Origin: Proteobacteria bacterium DTSAM18
GTDB lineage: Bacteria > Myxococcota_A > UBA796 > GCA-2862545
NCBI GenBank assembly: GCA_028767165.1
Contig: JARACJ010000013.1
Coordinates: 1 to 64,000 of the forward strand
DNA length: 64,000 bases
Direction of reading: 5' to 3'
Shown: piece by piece, positions 55,293 through 64,000 of the stretch
How the letters are laid out: each line of letters begins with the position of its first letter
How positions within the stretch are numbered: the stretch's first letter is position 1
Notes under the pieces: model-generated
Database searches by the model: none
Told to the model about the DNA's origin: nothing
Seen by the model: the letters and a program-made list of their open reading frames with translations, nothing else
Made by a program: the position numbers and the translations under genes

Positions 55293-55999
55293 GTGCAGTG
55301 CACTGGGTCGAGGAGACATCCTCGACCCAGACCGATCTGGTGGCCCGCGCCCTCGACGGGGGCCTCGTCCACGGCTACGCGCTGGCCGCTCGTCGCCAGA
55401 CCGCGGGGCGTGGCCGGCGTGGGCGCACCTGGGAGGCGCCCGCGGGCTCCTGCCTCACGATGTCGATGCTGCTGCGTCCGAACATCCCGCTGAAGCAGCT
55501 GCCGCTGGTCACCCTGGCGGTGGCGGTCGCGATCCGCGAGGCGAGTGGGGTGGGGGGCATCAAGTGGCCCAACGACCTCCTCGATGACTCGCGTCGCAAA
55601 TTCGCCGGCATCCTGGCGGAGGCCGAGGTCTTCAAGGGCTATCTGCAGCACGTGGTGGTCGGCATCGGCGTGAACCTCACGGCGAGTCCCCCCAACGTGC
55701 CGGAGTCCACCCACCTGGCGGCGCTCGGGGTGCACTGGTCGCAAGACGAAGCCGCCGAGAAGGTCCGCGAGGCGGTGCTCCGCAGCGTTGACACACTGGT
55801 ACAAGAGCCCCACACCTTGTTGTGTCGGTGGCGGGAGCTTTCGTGTACCTTGGGGCAGCAGGTGCGCGTGGGCGAGGTGGCAGGCAAGGCCGTCGACGTG
55901 TCCGAGGATGGCGCCCTGCTGATCGATCCCGGCGATGGCCGCGTGCAGCGCGTGCACGCCGGGGATGTGCAGATGGTGAGCATTCGGAGCTCTGGATGA
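55289..55999 (+). CDS. birA: biotin--[acyl-CoA carboxylase] ligase
   Basis: A 236-aa class I biotin protein ligase; it makes biotinyl-AMP and attaches biotin to carrier lysines. There is no N-terminal DNA-binding domain, so it is not a repressor. Motifs: RRQTAGRGRRGRTWEAPAGS (biotin/ATP loop), IKWPNDLL and KFAGILAEAE, then VGIGVNL. The start is GTG at 55289 overlapping nadC (GTGA). Two biotin carrier genes are nearby (11 kb upstream and 4.4 kb downstream), one in the same operon. Confidence 0.95.
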   Translation: MSAVHWVEETSSTQTDLVARALDGGLVHGYALAARRQTAGRGRRGRTWEAPAGSCLTMSMLLRPNIPLKQLPLVTLAVAVAIREASGVGGIKWPNDLLDDSRRKFAGILAEAEVFKGYLQHVVVGIGVNLTASPPNVPESTHLAALGVHWSQDEAAEKVREAVLRSVDTLVQEPHTLLCRWRELSCTLGQQVRVGEVAGKAVDVSEDGALLIDPGDGRVQRVHAGDVQMVSIRSSG

Positions 56000-56877
56000 C
56001 GTTCGCGGCGATTCCCTTCTACCAGATCAGCCCCACCGAGGAAGGGCTCACCTTCTACCTCGGCAACGCCACCTTCGACCTGCCCACCTTCGGCATCCCC
56101 ATCGACCCCTGGGCCACCCTGGTGGCCGTCGGCTGCCTGGTGGGCATGGAGATCGCCCGGGCCCGCGCGGTCAAGATGGGCATCGCACCCAAGGACATCA
56201 TCGACGGCATCCTCGTGGTGCTCGGCCTCGGCTTCTTCATGGCCCACGTCGTGTCCGTGATCGCCTACCGGCCCGATCTGCTCGAGACCAAGGGCATCAT
56301 GGCCATCTTCGGCCTCGAGGGTGGCTTCAGCTCCACCGGCGGCTTCATCGGCGCGCTGGCGGGCCTCACGGTGTTCTACAAGTGGATCCGGCCCATGGAG
56401 CTGGGCCGCATGGCCGACCTCATCGCCTACGCCTTCCCCTTCGGCTGGTTCTTCGGCCGCATGGGCTGCGCGGTGGTCCACGACCACGTGGGGCAGGTCA
56501 CCGAGAGCCCGATCGGTGTGTTCTTCCCGAGCGGCCACCCCTACGCGGGCGTGCACTACGAGCTCGGCCTGCTCGAGATGGTGCTCATGATCCCCGTCAT
56601 GGTGCTCTACTGGCGCCTCGGGCGTCAGGATCGTCCCGGGTGGTTCTTCATGGGCCTGTTCTTCACCCTGTACGCGCCGATTCGCTTCGCGATGGACTAC
56701 CTGCGCACCGATCCCACCTACGGTCAGCTCACCCCCGCACAGTGGGGCATGGTGGGCCTGTTCGCCTTCGGCGTGGGCCTGCTGCTGTGGTCCCGGGGGC
56801 GTGACTTCACGCCGCTCAAGCTCGATGGCAGCGGTGAGCCGGCGGGGGCGTCCCCGGGGCTGGTCGCCGGTGTCTGA
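55996..56877 (+). CDS. lgt: prolipoprotein diacylglyceryl transferase-like protein
   Basis: A 293-aa polytopic membrane enzyme of the Lgt family that adds diacylglycerol to the lipobox Cys of prolipoproteins. About seven hydrophobic segments are seen. The family signature is divergent: GRMGCAVVHDHVGQVT, where classic Lgt has GRxGNFxNxExxG; HDH replaces the usual Asn/Glu. Downstream Arg (APIRFAMDYLR) matches the conserved RFxxExxR-like site. It starts by ATGA overlap with birA. The window encodes at least five lipoproteins that would need this enzyme. It could be a second Lgt paralogue. Confidence 0.8.
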   Translation: MTFAAIPFYQISPTEEGLTFYLGNATFDLPTFGIPIDPWATLVAVGCLVGMEIARARAVKMGIAPKDIIDGILVVLGLGFFMAHVVSVIAYRPDLLETKGIMAIFGLEGGFSSTGGFIGALAGLTVFYKWIRPMELGRMADLIAYAFPFGWFFGRMGCAVVHDHVGQVTESPIGVFFPSGHPYAGVHYELGLLEMVLMIPVMVLYWRLGRQDRPGWFFMGLFFTLYAPIRFAMDYLRTDPTYGQLTPAQWGMVGLFAFGVGLLLWSRGRDFTPLKLDGSGEPAGASPGLVAGV

Positions 56878-57301
56878 GCTCCGCGAGGAGACCCTCTTCG
56901 GCCGCGTCCGGCGGTGGGTGGTGATCTACGGCCTGGCCGCGCTGCCCATCTGGTTCCTGATGACCGCGATGATGGCGGCGCCGTCCGTCGACGACGGGGT
57001 GCAGGTCACCCAGACCATCACCGTCACCTCCGATGGCGAGGTGCAGATGGACGAGGCGTCCCGGGCCGCGGGGGCCGACTGGTTCGACGCCGGAACGCGC
57101 GCTGCCGCGGTGTTGCTTGGGATCACCCTGGGCCTTGCCCTGCCCCTGTACGGAATGAGCCGCTGGTCGTCCCGACGCACGGTCGTGGCGGCCGGTTCGG
57201 TGGAGCTTGCAGCCTCTGAACTGTACGGAAGCGAAGGGTGGAAGGTCCGAAAATGGGGCGCTGACGGCCAGCAGGTCGAATTGTCGGGCAAGAAGGGTTA
57301 G
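56870..57301 (+). CDS. small two-helix membrane protein
   Basis: A 143-aa protein with two hydrophobic segments (about 16-36, WVVIYGLAALPIWFLMTAMM; and about 82-103) and soluble ends. The start is taken as GTG at 56870, 8 bases inside lgt; an ATG at 56801 would overlap by 77 bases. No family is recognised. The last residues QQVELSGKKG are charged. It lies in the valS-BCCP operon. Confidence 0.55.
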   Translation: MSELREETLFGRVRRWVVIYGLAALPIWFLMTAMMAAPSVDDGVQVTQTITVTSDGEVQMDEASRAAGADWFDAGTRAAAVLLGITLGLALPLYGMSRWSSRRTVVAAGSVELAASELYGSEGWKVRKWGADGQQVELSGKKG

Positions 57302-57352
57302 CCTGCCTCCGGTTCCGGGCGGTCCAAAACGACCGGCCGGTCAGGAGTACCC

Positions 57353-58698
<1,346 letters not shown>

Positions 58699-58717
<19 letters not shown>

Positions 58718-60423
58718 GGTCCTGGGGCAGCGAGACGGACGCCGTCCTCTCCGATGCCGAACAGCAGGCCAACCGCGAGCACATGGCGGCCCTCGAAGAC
58801 GAGCTGCGCGCCAAGCGCGACGTCGTGCACGCCGGCTGGGGCGAGAAGGCCGTGGGCCGGGTCCACGCCAAGGGCAAGTGGACCACCTGGGAGCGCATCG
58901 AGTTCCTCAAGGACGACGGCACCGAGGTGTTCGAGTTCGGCACCCTGGTCAACTGGGGCCGTGAGTTCGCGGGCTCCCGCCGCCAGGCACCGGGTGCTGG
59001 CGTCGTCACCGCCATGGTCACCATCGAGGGCCGCTGGTGCGTGGTCGTGGCCAACGACAACACCGTCGCCTCCGGCGCCTGGTGGCCGAAGACCCCCGAG
59101 AAGATCCAGCGTGCACAGGAGGTCGCCAAGAAGATGCGGCTGCCCATCGTGTACCTGGTCGACTGCTCGGGCCTGTTCCTGCCGGAGCAGTCCGCTACCT
59201 TCGCGGGCCTCACCGGGGCAGGGCACATCTTCAAGAAGAACGCCGAGCTGGCCGACGCCGGCGTGCCCCAGATCGCCGGCGTGTTCGGCGACTGCATCGC
59301 GGGTGGTGGCTACATGCCCATCATCTCCGATCGGGTCTACATGACCGAGGGCGCGTACATGGTCATCGCCGGCGCCGCCCTCATCCGCGGCGCCAAGAGC
59401 CTCAAGCTCACGAGCCTCGATATCGGCGGTCCCGAGGTGCACGTGCACCAGTCCGGCTGTGCCGATGTGCGCGTGCCGGACGACGAAACCGCCCTCATCC
59501 GCATCCGCGGCGATGTCGCCCGCCTGCCCAGCAGCGCCAACGACTTCTACCGCCACGGCGCCGAGCCCATGGATCCCCGCTACCCCGCACGGGATCTGGG
59601 CTGCCTGTTCCCCAGGGATCACCGGCAGGTCTACGACATCGAGGAGGTCATCGGCCGCCTGGTGGATCAGTCGCTGTTCCACGAGATGATGCCCCACATC
59701 GGCCGCGAGATGGTCTGTGGCCTGGCGCGTATCAGTGGCCTGTGGGTGGGCATCGTCGCCAACCGCCAGGGCCTGGTGGACGAGCCCGGCCGCGGCAAGA
59801 AGGCCGGCGGTGCCCTGTACCGCGAGGGCATCACGAAGGTCGCCACCTTCACCCGCACCTGCAACGAGGACGGCATCCCGATCCTGTGGCTGCAGGACAT
59901 CAGCGGCTTCGACATCGGCGTCGAGGCGGAGCGCCAGGGGCTGCTGGGCTACGGCTCCAACCTCATCTACGGCAACTCCACCCACACCACGCCCATGTTC
60001 ACGGTGCTGTTGCGCAAGGGCTCCGGCGCCGGCTTCTACGCCATGAGCGGCATGCCCTACGATCCCGTGCTGCAGCTCAGCACGCCGATCACCCGGCAGG
60101 CCGTCATGGAGGGCCGCACGCTGGCCATCGCCGCCTACAACTCCAAGCTCGACGACGACTTCGAGATCGCCACCGATGATCCCGACGAGCGCCGCGAGAT
60201 CGAGGAGGGCATGGCCAAGGTCGCCGCGCGCATCGACGCCGACATGGATCCCGTGAAGGCCGCCGCCCGCATGGACACCGACGAGGTGGTCTGCATGGAC
60301 GAGCTCCGCCCCTGGCTGAGCTGCCTGGTCGAGTCCGCGTGGCAGTCCATGGGCTACCGCCGCACCAAGAACCCCCGTATCTGGGGCATGCACGAGCTGG
60401 AGGTCCTGTGTACCCAGCGGTGA
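58699..60423 (+). CDS. acyl-CoA carboxyltransferase
   Basis: A 574-aa crotonase-fold carboxyltransferase with both N- and C-terminal lobes, so alpha and beta activities are in one chain as in propionyl-, methylcrotonyl- or glutaconyl-type enzymes. Oxyanion-loop regions are readable: [17 protein letters not shown] in the N lobe and [19 protein letters not shown] in the C lobe. It starts inside the previous gene (19-base overlap), after GGAG. The acyl substrate is not certain; propionyl-CoA or a branched acyl-CoA is plausible. It overlaps the BCCP gene by 16 bases. Confidence 0.9.
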
Positions 60424-60941
60424 AGAGTGAAGGGCAGCTGGGCTGCCCCCTGGTGGGCACCTGGCAGCCCAAGGTCCCCGTCGGCACCATCCTCAGCGAG
60501 GGCATGCTCGTGGGCCACATCGTGCGCCTGGGCAAGCCCGAGCCGGTCGTCGTGCCCGCAGGCATCCACGGCGTCATCCGCAAGCTCACCAAGGCCGGCA
60601 CCTGGACGGCCTACGGCGATGCGATCCTCGCCTACGGTGCCGCAGACGGCATGGTGGTCGAGGATGATCACCACGAGGCGGAGGCCGGTGGCGTCGAGGG
60701 TGCGGTGGCCATCCGCGCCGACACCGACGGCACCGTCTACCTGCGTCCCGAGCCCGGCGCGGCCCCGTTCGCTGCCCCCGGCCAGAAGGTCGCCGCCCAC
60801 GACACCCTGGCGCTGGTCGAGGTCATGAAGACCTTCACGCCGGTGCGGTGTCCCATCGCGGGCGAGGTGGTCCGCGTGGACGTGGACGACTCCGAGGCCG
60901 TTGAAGAGGGGCAAACGATGTTCTGGATCAAGCCCGACTGA
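60408..60941 (+). CDS. biotin carboxyl carrier subunit
   Basis: A 177-aa carrier started by GTG at 60408 behind GGAGG, inside the end of the carboxyltransferase gene. The biotinyl site is [11 protein letters not shown] with K141, less canonical than EAMKM but the VMKT form is seen in some bacterial BCCPs. Residues 20-75 look like a second half-fold of the same type ([14 protein letters not shown]...[14 protein letters not shown]), so the protein may be a tandem lipoyl/biotinyl duplication with only the second copy modified. It ends the operon; a strong terminator follows. Confidence 0.88.
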   Translation: MYPAVKSEGQLGCPLVGTWQPKVPVGTILSEGMLVGHIVRLGKPEPVVVPAGIHGVIRKLTKAGTWTAYGDAILAYGAADGMVVEDDHHEAEAGGVEGAVAIRADTDGTVYLRPEPGAAPFAAPGQKVAAHDTLALVEVMKTFTPVRCPIAGEVVRVDVDDSEAVEEGQTMFWIKPD

Positions 60942-60962
60942 CATCGGCTCTGTCGAACTTGA

Positions 60963-60999
60963 GCCCGCGATCCTGGGAAGGGTCGCGGGCTTGTGTGTT
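60963..60999 (+). terminator. terminator of the valS-BCCP operon
   Basis: GCCCGCGA (60963-60970) pairs with TCGCGGGC (60983-60990) around a 12-base loop, followed by TTGTGTGTTCTT. It stands 21 bases after the last stop codon. Confidence 0.75.
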
Positions 61000-61016
61000 C
61001 TTGGGGAGCGTTGGGT

Positions 61017-61205
61017 TCACCACGGAGGCACGGAGATCACACGGAGGCTCACGGAGCCGGAGGCACCGCCTTGGGGCGGCAATGCATCGACTCAGCAGTG
61101 TATATATCGATGGAATATTGGTGTTATCCAGTGGGGCGCGAGCTCCCTGGCAAGCGTGCCAGCCTCCGTGCCGCTCCGTGTGAGCTCCGTGCCTCCGTGG
61201 TGGAG
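61017..61205. mobile_element. MITE-like element with ~28-bp terminal inverted repeats
   Basis: The left end (caccacggaggcacggag, then atcacacggag) is matched in reverse by the right end near 61173-61203 with one mismatch in about 28 bases. The 190-bp interior is unusually AT-rich around 61100-61133 (tatatatcgatggaatatt). No gene is inside. A longer relative lies at 63457-63784. No transposase is visible, and target-site duplications cannot be assigned with confidence. Confidence 0.6.
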
Positions 61206-61217
61206 ACCGCCCCTTCC

Positions 61218-61805
61218 TCAGTGCTTCGGCTTCTCCCACGTGAACTCCGGCTGCCCCAGCACCTGGCTGATCCACCGCGCCGCCACGAACAGGAAGTCCG
61301 ACAGCCGGTTGAGGTAGGCCAGGGTGAAGGAGAAGCTCTCGGGGTTCTCCTCGATGAGGTGCACCACCAGGCGCTCCGCACGCCGGCAGACCGTGCGGCC
61401 CATGTGCAGCGCGCTCGCCGTGAGGCCGCCGCCGGGGAGGATGAACTCCTTGAGGGGCGGCAGGTCGGCGCTCATCTGATCGATGTTCCGCTCCAGCAGG
61501 TCGATGTCGTCCTGGGTGGACAGGATCATGCCGTCCCAGCGGTCCTCGGTCAGCGTGGCCAGCTCGGAACCGACGTTGAACAGCTCGTTCTGGATGCGCT
61601 TGAGCATGTCCTCGAGGACCTGGGCCTCGGGGTGCTGGGGGAGGGCCTGCTGCAGGTGGGCACGTGCCATACCGAGGACGCTGTTGAGCTCGTCGACGGT
61701 GCCGTAGGCCTCGATGCGGGGAGCCGTCTTGGAGACCTTGCGGCCCATGACGAGGCTCGTCTTTCCCTTGTCTCCGGTACGGGTGTAGACCTTCGTGATG
61801 CGCAT
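61218..61805 (-). CDS. cob(I)alamin adenosyltransferase, PduO type
   Basis: A 195-aa enzyme that adenosylates cobalamin to form coenzyme B12. The N-terminal signature TRTGDKGKTSLVMG and the RIEAYGTVDELNSVLG block (Arg/Asp/Asn for ATP and B12) are clear. The C-terminal helix has RRAERLV and YLNRLSDFLFVAAR. It belongs to the MMAB/PduO family, which serves methylmalonyl-CoA mutase. With the nearby acyl-CoA carboxylase genes this suggests propionyl-CoA to succinyl-CoA metabolism, though the mutase is not in the window. Confidence 0.93.
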   Translation of the reverse strand: MRITKVYTRTGDKGKTSLVMGRKVSKTAPRIEAYGTVDELNSVLGMARAHLQQALPQHPEAQVLEDMLKRIQNELFNVGSELATLTEDRWDGMILSTQDDIDLLERNIDQMSADLPPLKEFILPGGGLTASALHMGRTVCRRAERLVVHLIEENPESFSFTLAYLNRLSDFLFVAARWISQVLGQPEFTWEKPKH

Positions 61806-61962
61806 GGGGGACTCCGTGGTTGCCCGGCCTGACCTATCTGTAGCAGTGACGGCACGGGCCGACACCGTTAGAGGCGGGGGGCTTGTGGCCCGCTGGTGGG
61901 CCGGTCTGGGGGTTGTCGTGCGCAAAGGTGTATCCGTTCAGAAGATCCGCGGAAAGGACCCG

Positions 61963-62709
61963 ATGACGCTGGAGCTGCTGGCTTCGGAGCTGCTCGGGCG
62001 GGCCATGGGCGCGATCGCCCCGGGCAACGTGGCGGATCTGATGGCCCTGTCCGAGGCCGAGGATGCGCCGGCAGCGCTCAAGGCGCCGCTCCGCCGCTTC
62101 ACCCAGCGTGTGCAGGTCGAGCTCGGCGACCTTCCCGGTGGCAACCCGGTGGTGGAGTTCCTCAAGGGCCTGCGCGCGCACGGTCTCGAGAACACCCCCA
62201 TGAGCCTGCGGGATCTCCTCGCGGCCGAGGCAGAGCGCCACAGTCGCAGCCCCGGCGACAGGGCCGCCATCCAGTCCTTCCTCGACGACGTGGCTGAAGT
62301 CCATCCGGTGTCCTTCACCGTGGGTTCCGAGGGCAGCAGCCCCCGCGTGCAGGTCGTGGCCACCCGAGAGCGCACCAGCCCCTCCAGCCCGCGCACGCGC
62401 CGTGCGGCCGGCACCGGCAGCAGCCGGGCCTCCACGGGAAGCACGGCCCGCAAGAAGACCACCTCCACGAAGACCGTCGACCCCGAGCGTCAGGCCTGGG
62501 TCCGCGACACCTGCCTCGAGCGCCTCGCGGCCACCAAGGGCCCCGGCCTGCGCGAGACCGTCCTCATCGCCGGCATCAAGCACCGCGCCCGCGAGCGGTA
62601 CCCCAAGCTCGACGCCACGGAGGTCAGGTCCGCCCTGAAGGAACTGGCGAACATGGGCCAGGCCGAGGTCTCCGCGGGCCGCTGGCGCTTCAAGGGCCGT
62701 GGCTGGTGA
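61963..62709 (+). CDS. hypothetical protein, 248 aa
   Basis: A 248-aa cytoplasmic protein of unknown function. GGAAAGGA precedes the ATG by 4 bases; frames that open further upstream cross the divergent promoter region and are not used. The N-terminal domain is helical; residues 125-170 are a Ser/Thr/Arg/Lys-rich linker; the C-terminal 80 residues look like a winged-helix (GLRETVLIAGIKHRARERYPKL... EVRSALKELANMGQAEVSAGRW). Nucleic acid binding is therefore possible. A hairpin follows, then tRNA-Leu. Confidence 0.68.
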   Translation: MTLELLASELLGRAMGAIAPGNVADLMALSEAEDAPAALKAPLRRFTQRVQVELGDLPGGNPVVEFLKGLRAHGLENTPMSLRDLLAAEAERHSRSPGDRAAIQSFLDDVAEVHPVSFTVGSEGSSPRVQVVATRERTSPSSPRTRRAAGTGSSRASTGSTARKKTTSTKTVDPERQAWVRDTCLERLAATKGPGLRETVLIAGIKHRARERYPKLDATEVRSALKELANMGQAEVSAGRWRFKGRGW

Positions 62710-62718
62710 GCCTTGCCC

Positions 62719-62748
62719 AGGCCCCTTCTGCGCGGTAGAAGGGGCCAG
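62719..62748 (+). terminator. hairpin between hypothetical gene and tRNA-Leu
   Basis: GGCCCCTTCT (62720-62729) and AGAAGGGGCC (62737-62746) form a perfect 10-bp stem with a 7-base loop. There is no T-tract, but the stem is strong enough to insulate the tRNA gene from the upstream transcript. Confidence 0.65.
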
Positions 62749-62758
62749 CCAACCCTGT

Positions 62759-62839
62759 GGGGGTGTGGCGGAATGGTAGACGCGTTCGATTCAAAATCGA
62801 ATATCTTCGGATGTGCGAGTTCGAGTCTCGCCACCCCTA
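62759..62839 (+). tRNA. tRNA-Leu (anticodon CAA)
   Basis: The 81-nt class II cloverleaf can be drawn by hand. The acceptor is GGGGGTG with CACCCCT (first pair G-U), the D-loop holds GGTAGACGC, the anticodon stem-loop is TTCGATTCAAAATCGAA with anticodon CAA, the variable arm is ATC-TTCG-GAT, and the T-arm is GCGAG-TTCGAGT-CTCGC. It matches the leucine CAA tRNA pattern closely. The CCA end is not encoded (A then CAT). Confidence 0.9.
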
Positions 62840-62847
62840 CATCATGA

Positions 62848-62876
62848 AGCTCCGACTGCAAGGTCGGGGCTTTTGT
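62848..62876 (+). terminator. terminator after tRNA-Leu
   Basis: AGCTCCGAC (62848-62856) pairs with GTCGGGGCT (62863-62871), one G-T pair, followed by TTTGTGG. It lies 9 bases after the tRNA. Confidence 0.75.
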
Positions 62877-62976
62877 GGTCTTGGGTACGGCTCCCCCCGG
62901 TGTGTCGGGGCGACTCCACCCTGTCCTGGGCACAGCGCCGTGTCGAACGGTGGGGCAGGCCACTGCGGGAGGAACC

Positions 62977-63411
62977 ATGACCATCTTCGAAGCCCTGCGT
63001 GAGGACCACGACAAACAACGAACCCTGGTGGACCTTCTCATCAAGACCCAGGGCGACAGTCAGGGCCGTGCCGAGCTGTTCGAGCGCCTGCGGTCTTCAC
63101 TCCAGCGCCATGCAAGGGCCGAGGAGCGCTTCTTCTACGTGCCGCTGATGAAGCACGACCTCACACAGCAGACGTCACGCCACAGCGTGGCCGAGCACCA
63201 TGAACTCGACGAGCTGTTGGACAAGCTCGAGCAGACCGATCCGAGCTCGTCGGGCTGGCTCATCACCGCCAAGGAGCTGCGGGAGCGCCTGCTGCATCAC
63301 CTGGATGAAGAAGAGCACGAGGTCTTCCAGATGGCCGGCAAGGTGCTGTCCGAGACCGACAAGTCCCAGCTCGCTGGAGACTACCGCAAGCTGATGGGGG
63401 AGGGGGGCTGA
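62977..63411 (+). CDS. hemerythrin HHE-domain protein
   Basis: A 144-aa four-helix protein that could bind a di-iron centre for O2 or NO sensing, or for iron handling. The His/Glu pattern is present: EDHDKQRTLV, HARAEERFFYVPL, AEHHELDELLDKLE and HHLDEEEHEVFQMA. ATG follows gggaggaa by 2 bases. It may be transcribed alone; a hairpin separates it from the tRNA. Confidence 0.88.
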   Translation: MTIFEALREDHDKQRTLVDLLIKTQGDSQGRAELFERLRSSLQRHARAEERFFYVPLMKHDLTQQTSRHSVAEHHELDELLDKLEQTDPSSSGWLITAKELRERLLHHLDEEEHEVFQMAGKVLSETDKSQLAGDYRKLMGEGG

Positions 63412-63456
63412 AGCGGGCGTGGAACGATGGAGGTCGGTTCGTCGAGGGCGGGGCGT

Positions 63457-63784
63457 TTCTCACCACGTAGCCACCGAGATCACACGGAGGGGCACGGAGA
63501 TGGAGTGTTGGGCCGGCACGGCAGGGGCTGCCCGCGAAGGGAGCTCCTTGATCCAGCGTCTGGGAGATCATGAGGAACCCCAGATGTCGCCGAACGGTGG
63601 AGGCGTCACCCTTCCCAGAACAGTCCACCTGTCAGACCCATCTCTGGTGGCTCGGGATCTCAGGAAACTCTGGACCAGACGGATCCCTCCACGCGCCGCC
63701 ACGGAAGGCGCTTCAGCCCACGGACCCCACAGGGCCCGACCTCCGTGGTCCTCCGTGTGAACTCGCTGCCTCCGTGGTGAAAGA
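63457..63784. mobile_element. MITE-like element with long imperfect terminal inverted repeats
   Basis: This 328-bp element relates to the one at 61017-61205. Its left end (tcaccacgtagccaccgag, atcacacggagg) matches the reverse complement of its right end (63741-63784) over about 40 imperfect bases. No convincing gene is inside. It fills most of the gap between the hemerythrin gene and the truncated gene at the right edge. Confidence 0.55.
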
Positions 63785-63819
63785 GCGAGCCGGAACCCCA
63801 GACTCGCCTTTCCAGCCGA

Positions 63820-64000
63820 CTACCGCCCGCTGGCGTACGCCCCGCCATCTTCCGGCTCGAAGCCCTCGGGGCCCAACCGGTAGCGGTCGACTCCGATGAG
63901 CTTGCCGTCTTCGACGCTGTAGACGTTGAAGCAGGCGGCCCGATCCTTCTTGGGCATGTAGGCGTATCCGCCGGAGCCGGGGTTGAAGGTGGGGATGGTG
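63820..64000 (-). CDS. C-terminal fragment of an edge-truncated protein
   Basis: The last about 59 residues of a minus-strand gene, ending at TAG (63820-63822); the rest is outside the window. The visible part begins TIPTFNPGSGGYAYMPKK and contains FNVYSVEDGKLIGVDRYRLG. The NPGS turn followed by a beta strand resembles the C-terminus of YfcE/MJ0936-type metallophosphoesterases, but the evidence is thin. Confidence 0.5.
   Translation of the reverse strand, partial: TIPTFNPGSGGYAYMPKKDRAACFNVYSVEDGKLIGVDRYRLGPEGFEPEDGGAYASGR

Noticed and set aside
61795-61962. A 56-residue upstream extension of the 248-aa hypothetical protein
   Set aside because: It overlaps the start of the divergent adenosyltransferase gene, and the ATG at 61963 has a good ribosome site.

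Overview
The window is GC-rich, densely packed bacterial chromosome. It most likely comes from a member of the Myxococcota or a nearby deltaproteobacterial lineage. Three features point there: several secreted proteins end in MYXO-CTERM-like tails (hydrophobic stretch plus Arg cluster); there is a eukaryote-like Ser/Thr kinase and an FHA-GAF sigma-54 activator; and there is a bacterial sterol gene set. The lineage call is an inference from gene content. No rRNA, phage, transposase or CRISPR array is visible. One tRNA is present (Leu, CAA).

Layout. 1-9.2 kb, mostly minus strand: a hypothetical protein, a voltage-gated-type K+ channel, two small secreted proteins, arginine decarboxylase, CoaC and a polytopic GT-C-like membrane protein; about 1.3 kb of noncoding sequence here is built of a duplicated ~300-bp repeat family. 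9.3-15.6 kb: fructose-1,6-bisphosphatase, a GNAT protein, a carotenoid oxygenase, two tandem-duplicated secreted trypsin-like proteases and a dienelactone hydrolase. 15.7-22.4 kb: the most interesting block, a sterol locus with a squalene-monooxygenase-like flavoprotein, a natural prenyl-diphosphate-synthase/squalene-synthase fusion of 701 aa, an RNA-methyltransferase-like gene and an oxidosqualene cyclase. The cyclase carries DCTSE (not the hopene cyclase DxDD) and the Tyr/His/Ile triad expected of cycloartenol synthase. Together these would take C5/C10 prenyl diphosphates to squalene, 2,3-oxidosqualene and a C30 protosterol.

22.5-34.6 kb: an M14 carboxypeptidase, a redoxin, a SUV3-like helicase, polyphosphate kinase, surE-apt, coaE with an FHA-GAF-AAA+ regulator, a TPR protein and a three-HTH protein. 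34.6-42.2 kb: an operon of kinase and two lipoproteins downstream of a PEP-synthase/PPDK regulatory protein, a 47-aa membrane protein and Lon. 42.4-50.4 kb: a biotin carboxylase/carrier pair, TatBC, two TonB-like proteins and envelope proteins, including a 341-bp antisense overlap. 50.5-60.9 kb: a tightly packed plus-strand operon, valS-nadC-birA-lgt-membrane protein-biotin carboxylase-carboxyltransferase-biotin carrier. 61-64 kb: a PduO-type cobalamin adenosyltransferase, a hypothetical protein, tRNA-Leu, a hemerythrin, two MITE-like elements with long inverted repeats, and a gene fragment cut by the edge.

Start codons were chosen by Shine-Dalgarno spacing, overlap with the previous stop, and signal peptide position. 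They differ in many places from the longest possible frame. GC content gives long spurious frames on both strands almost everywhere; these are left out.
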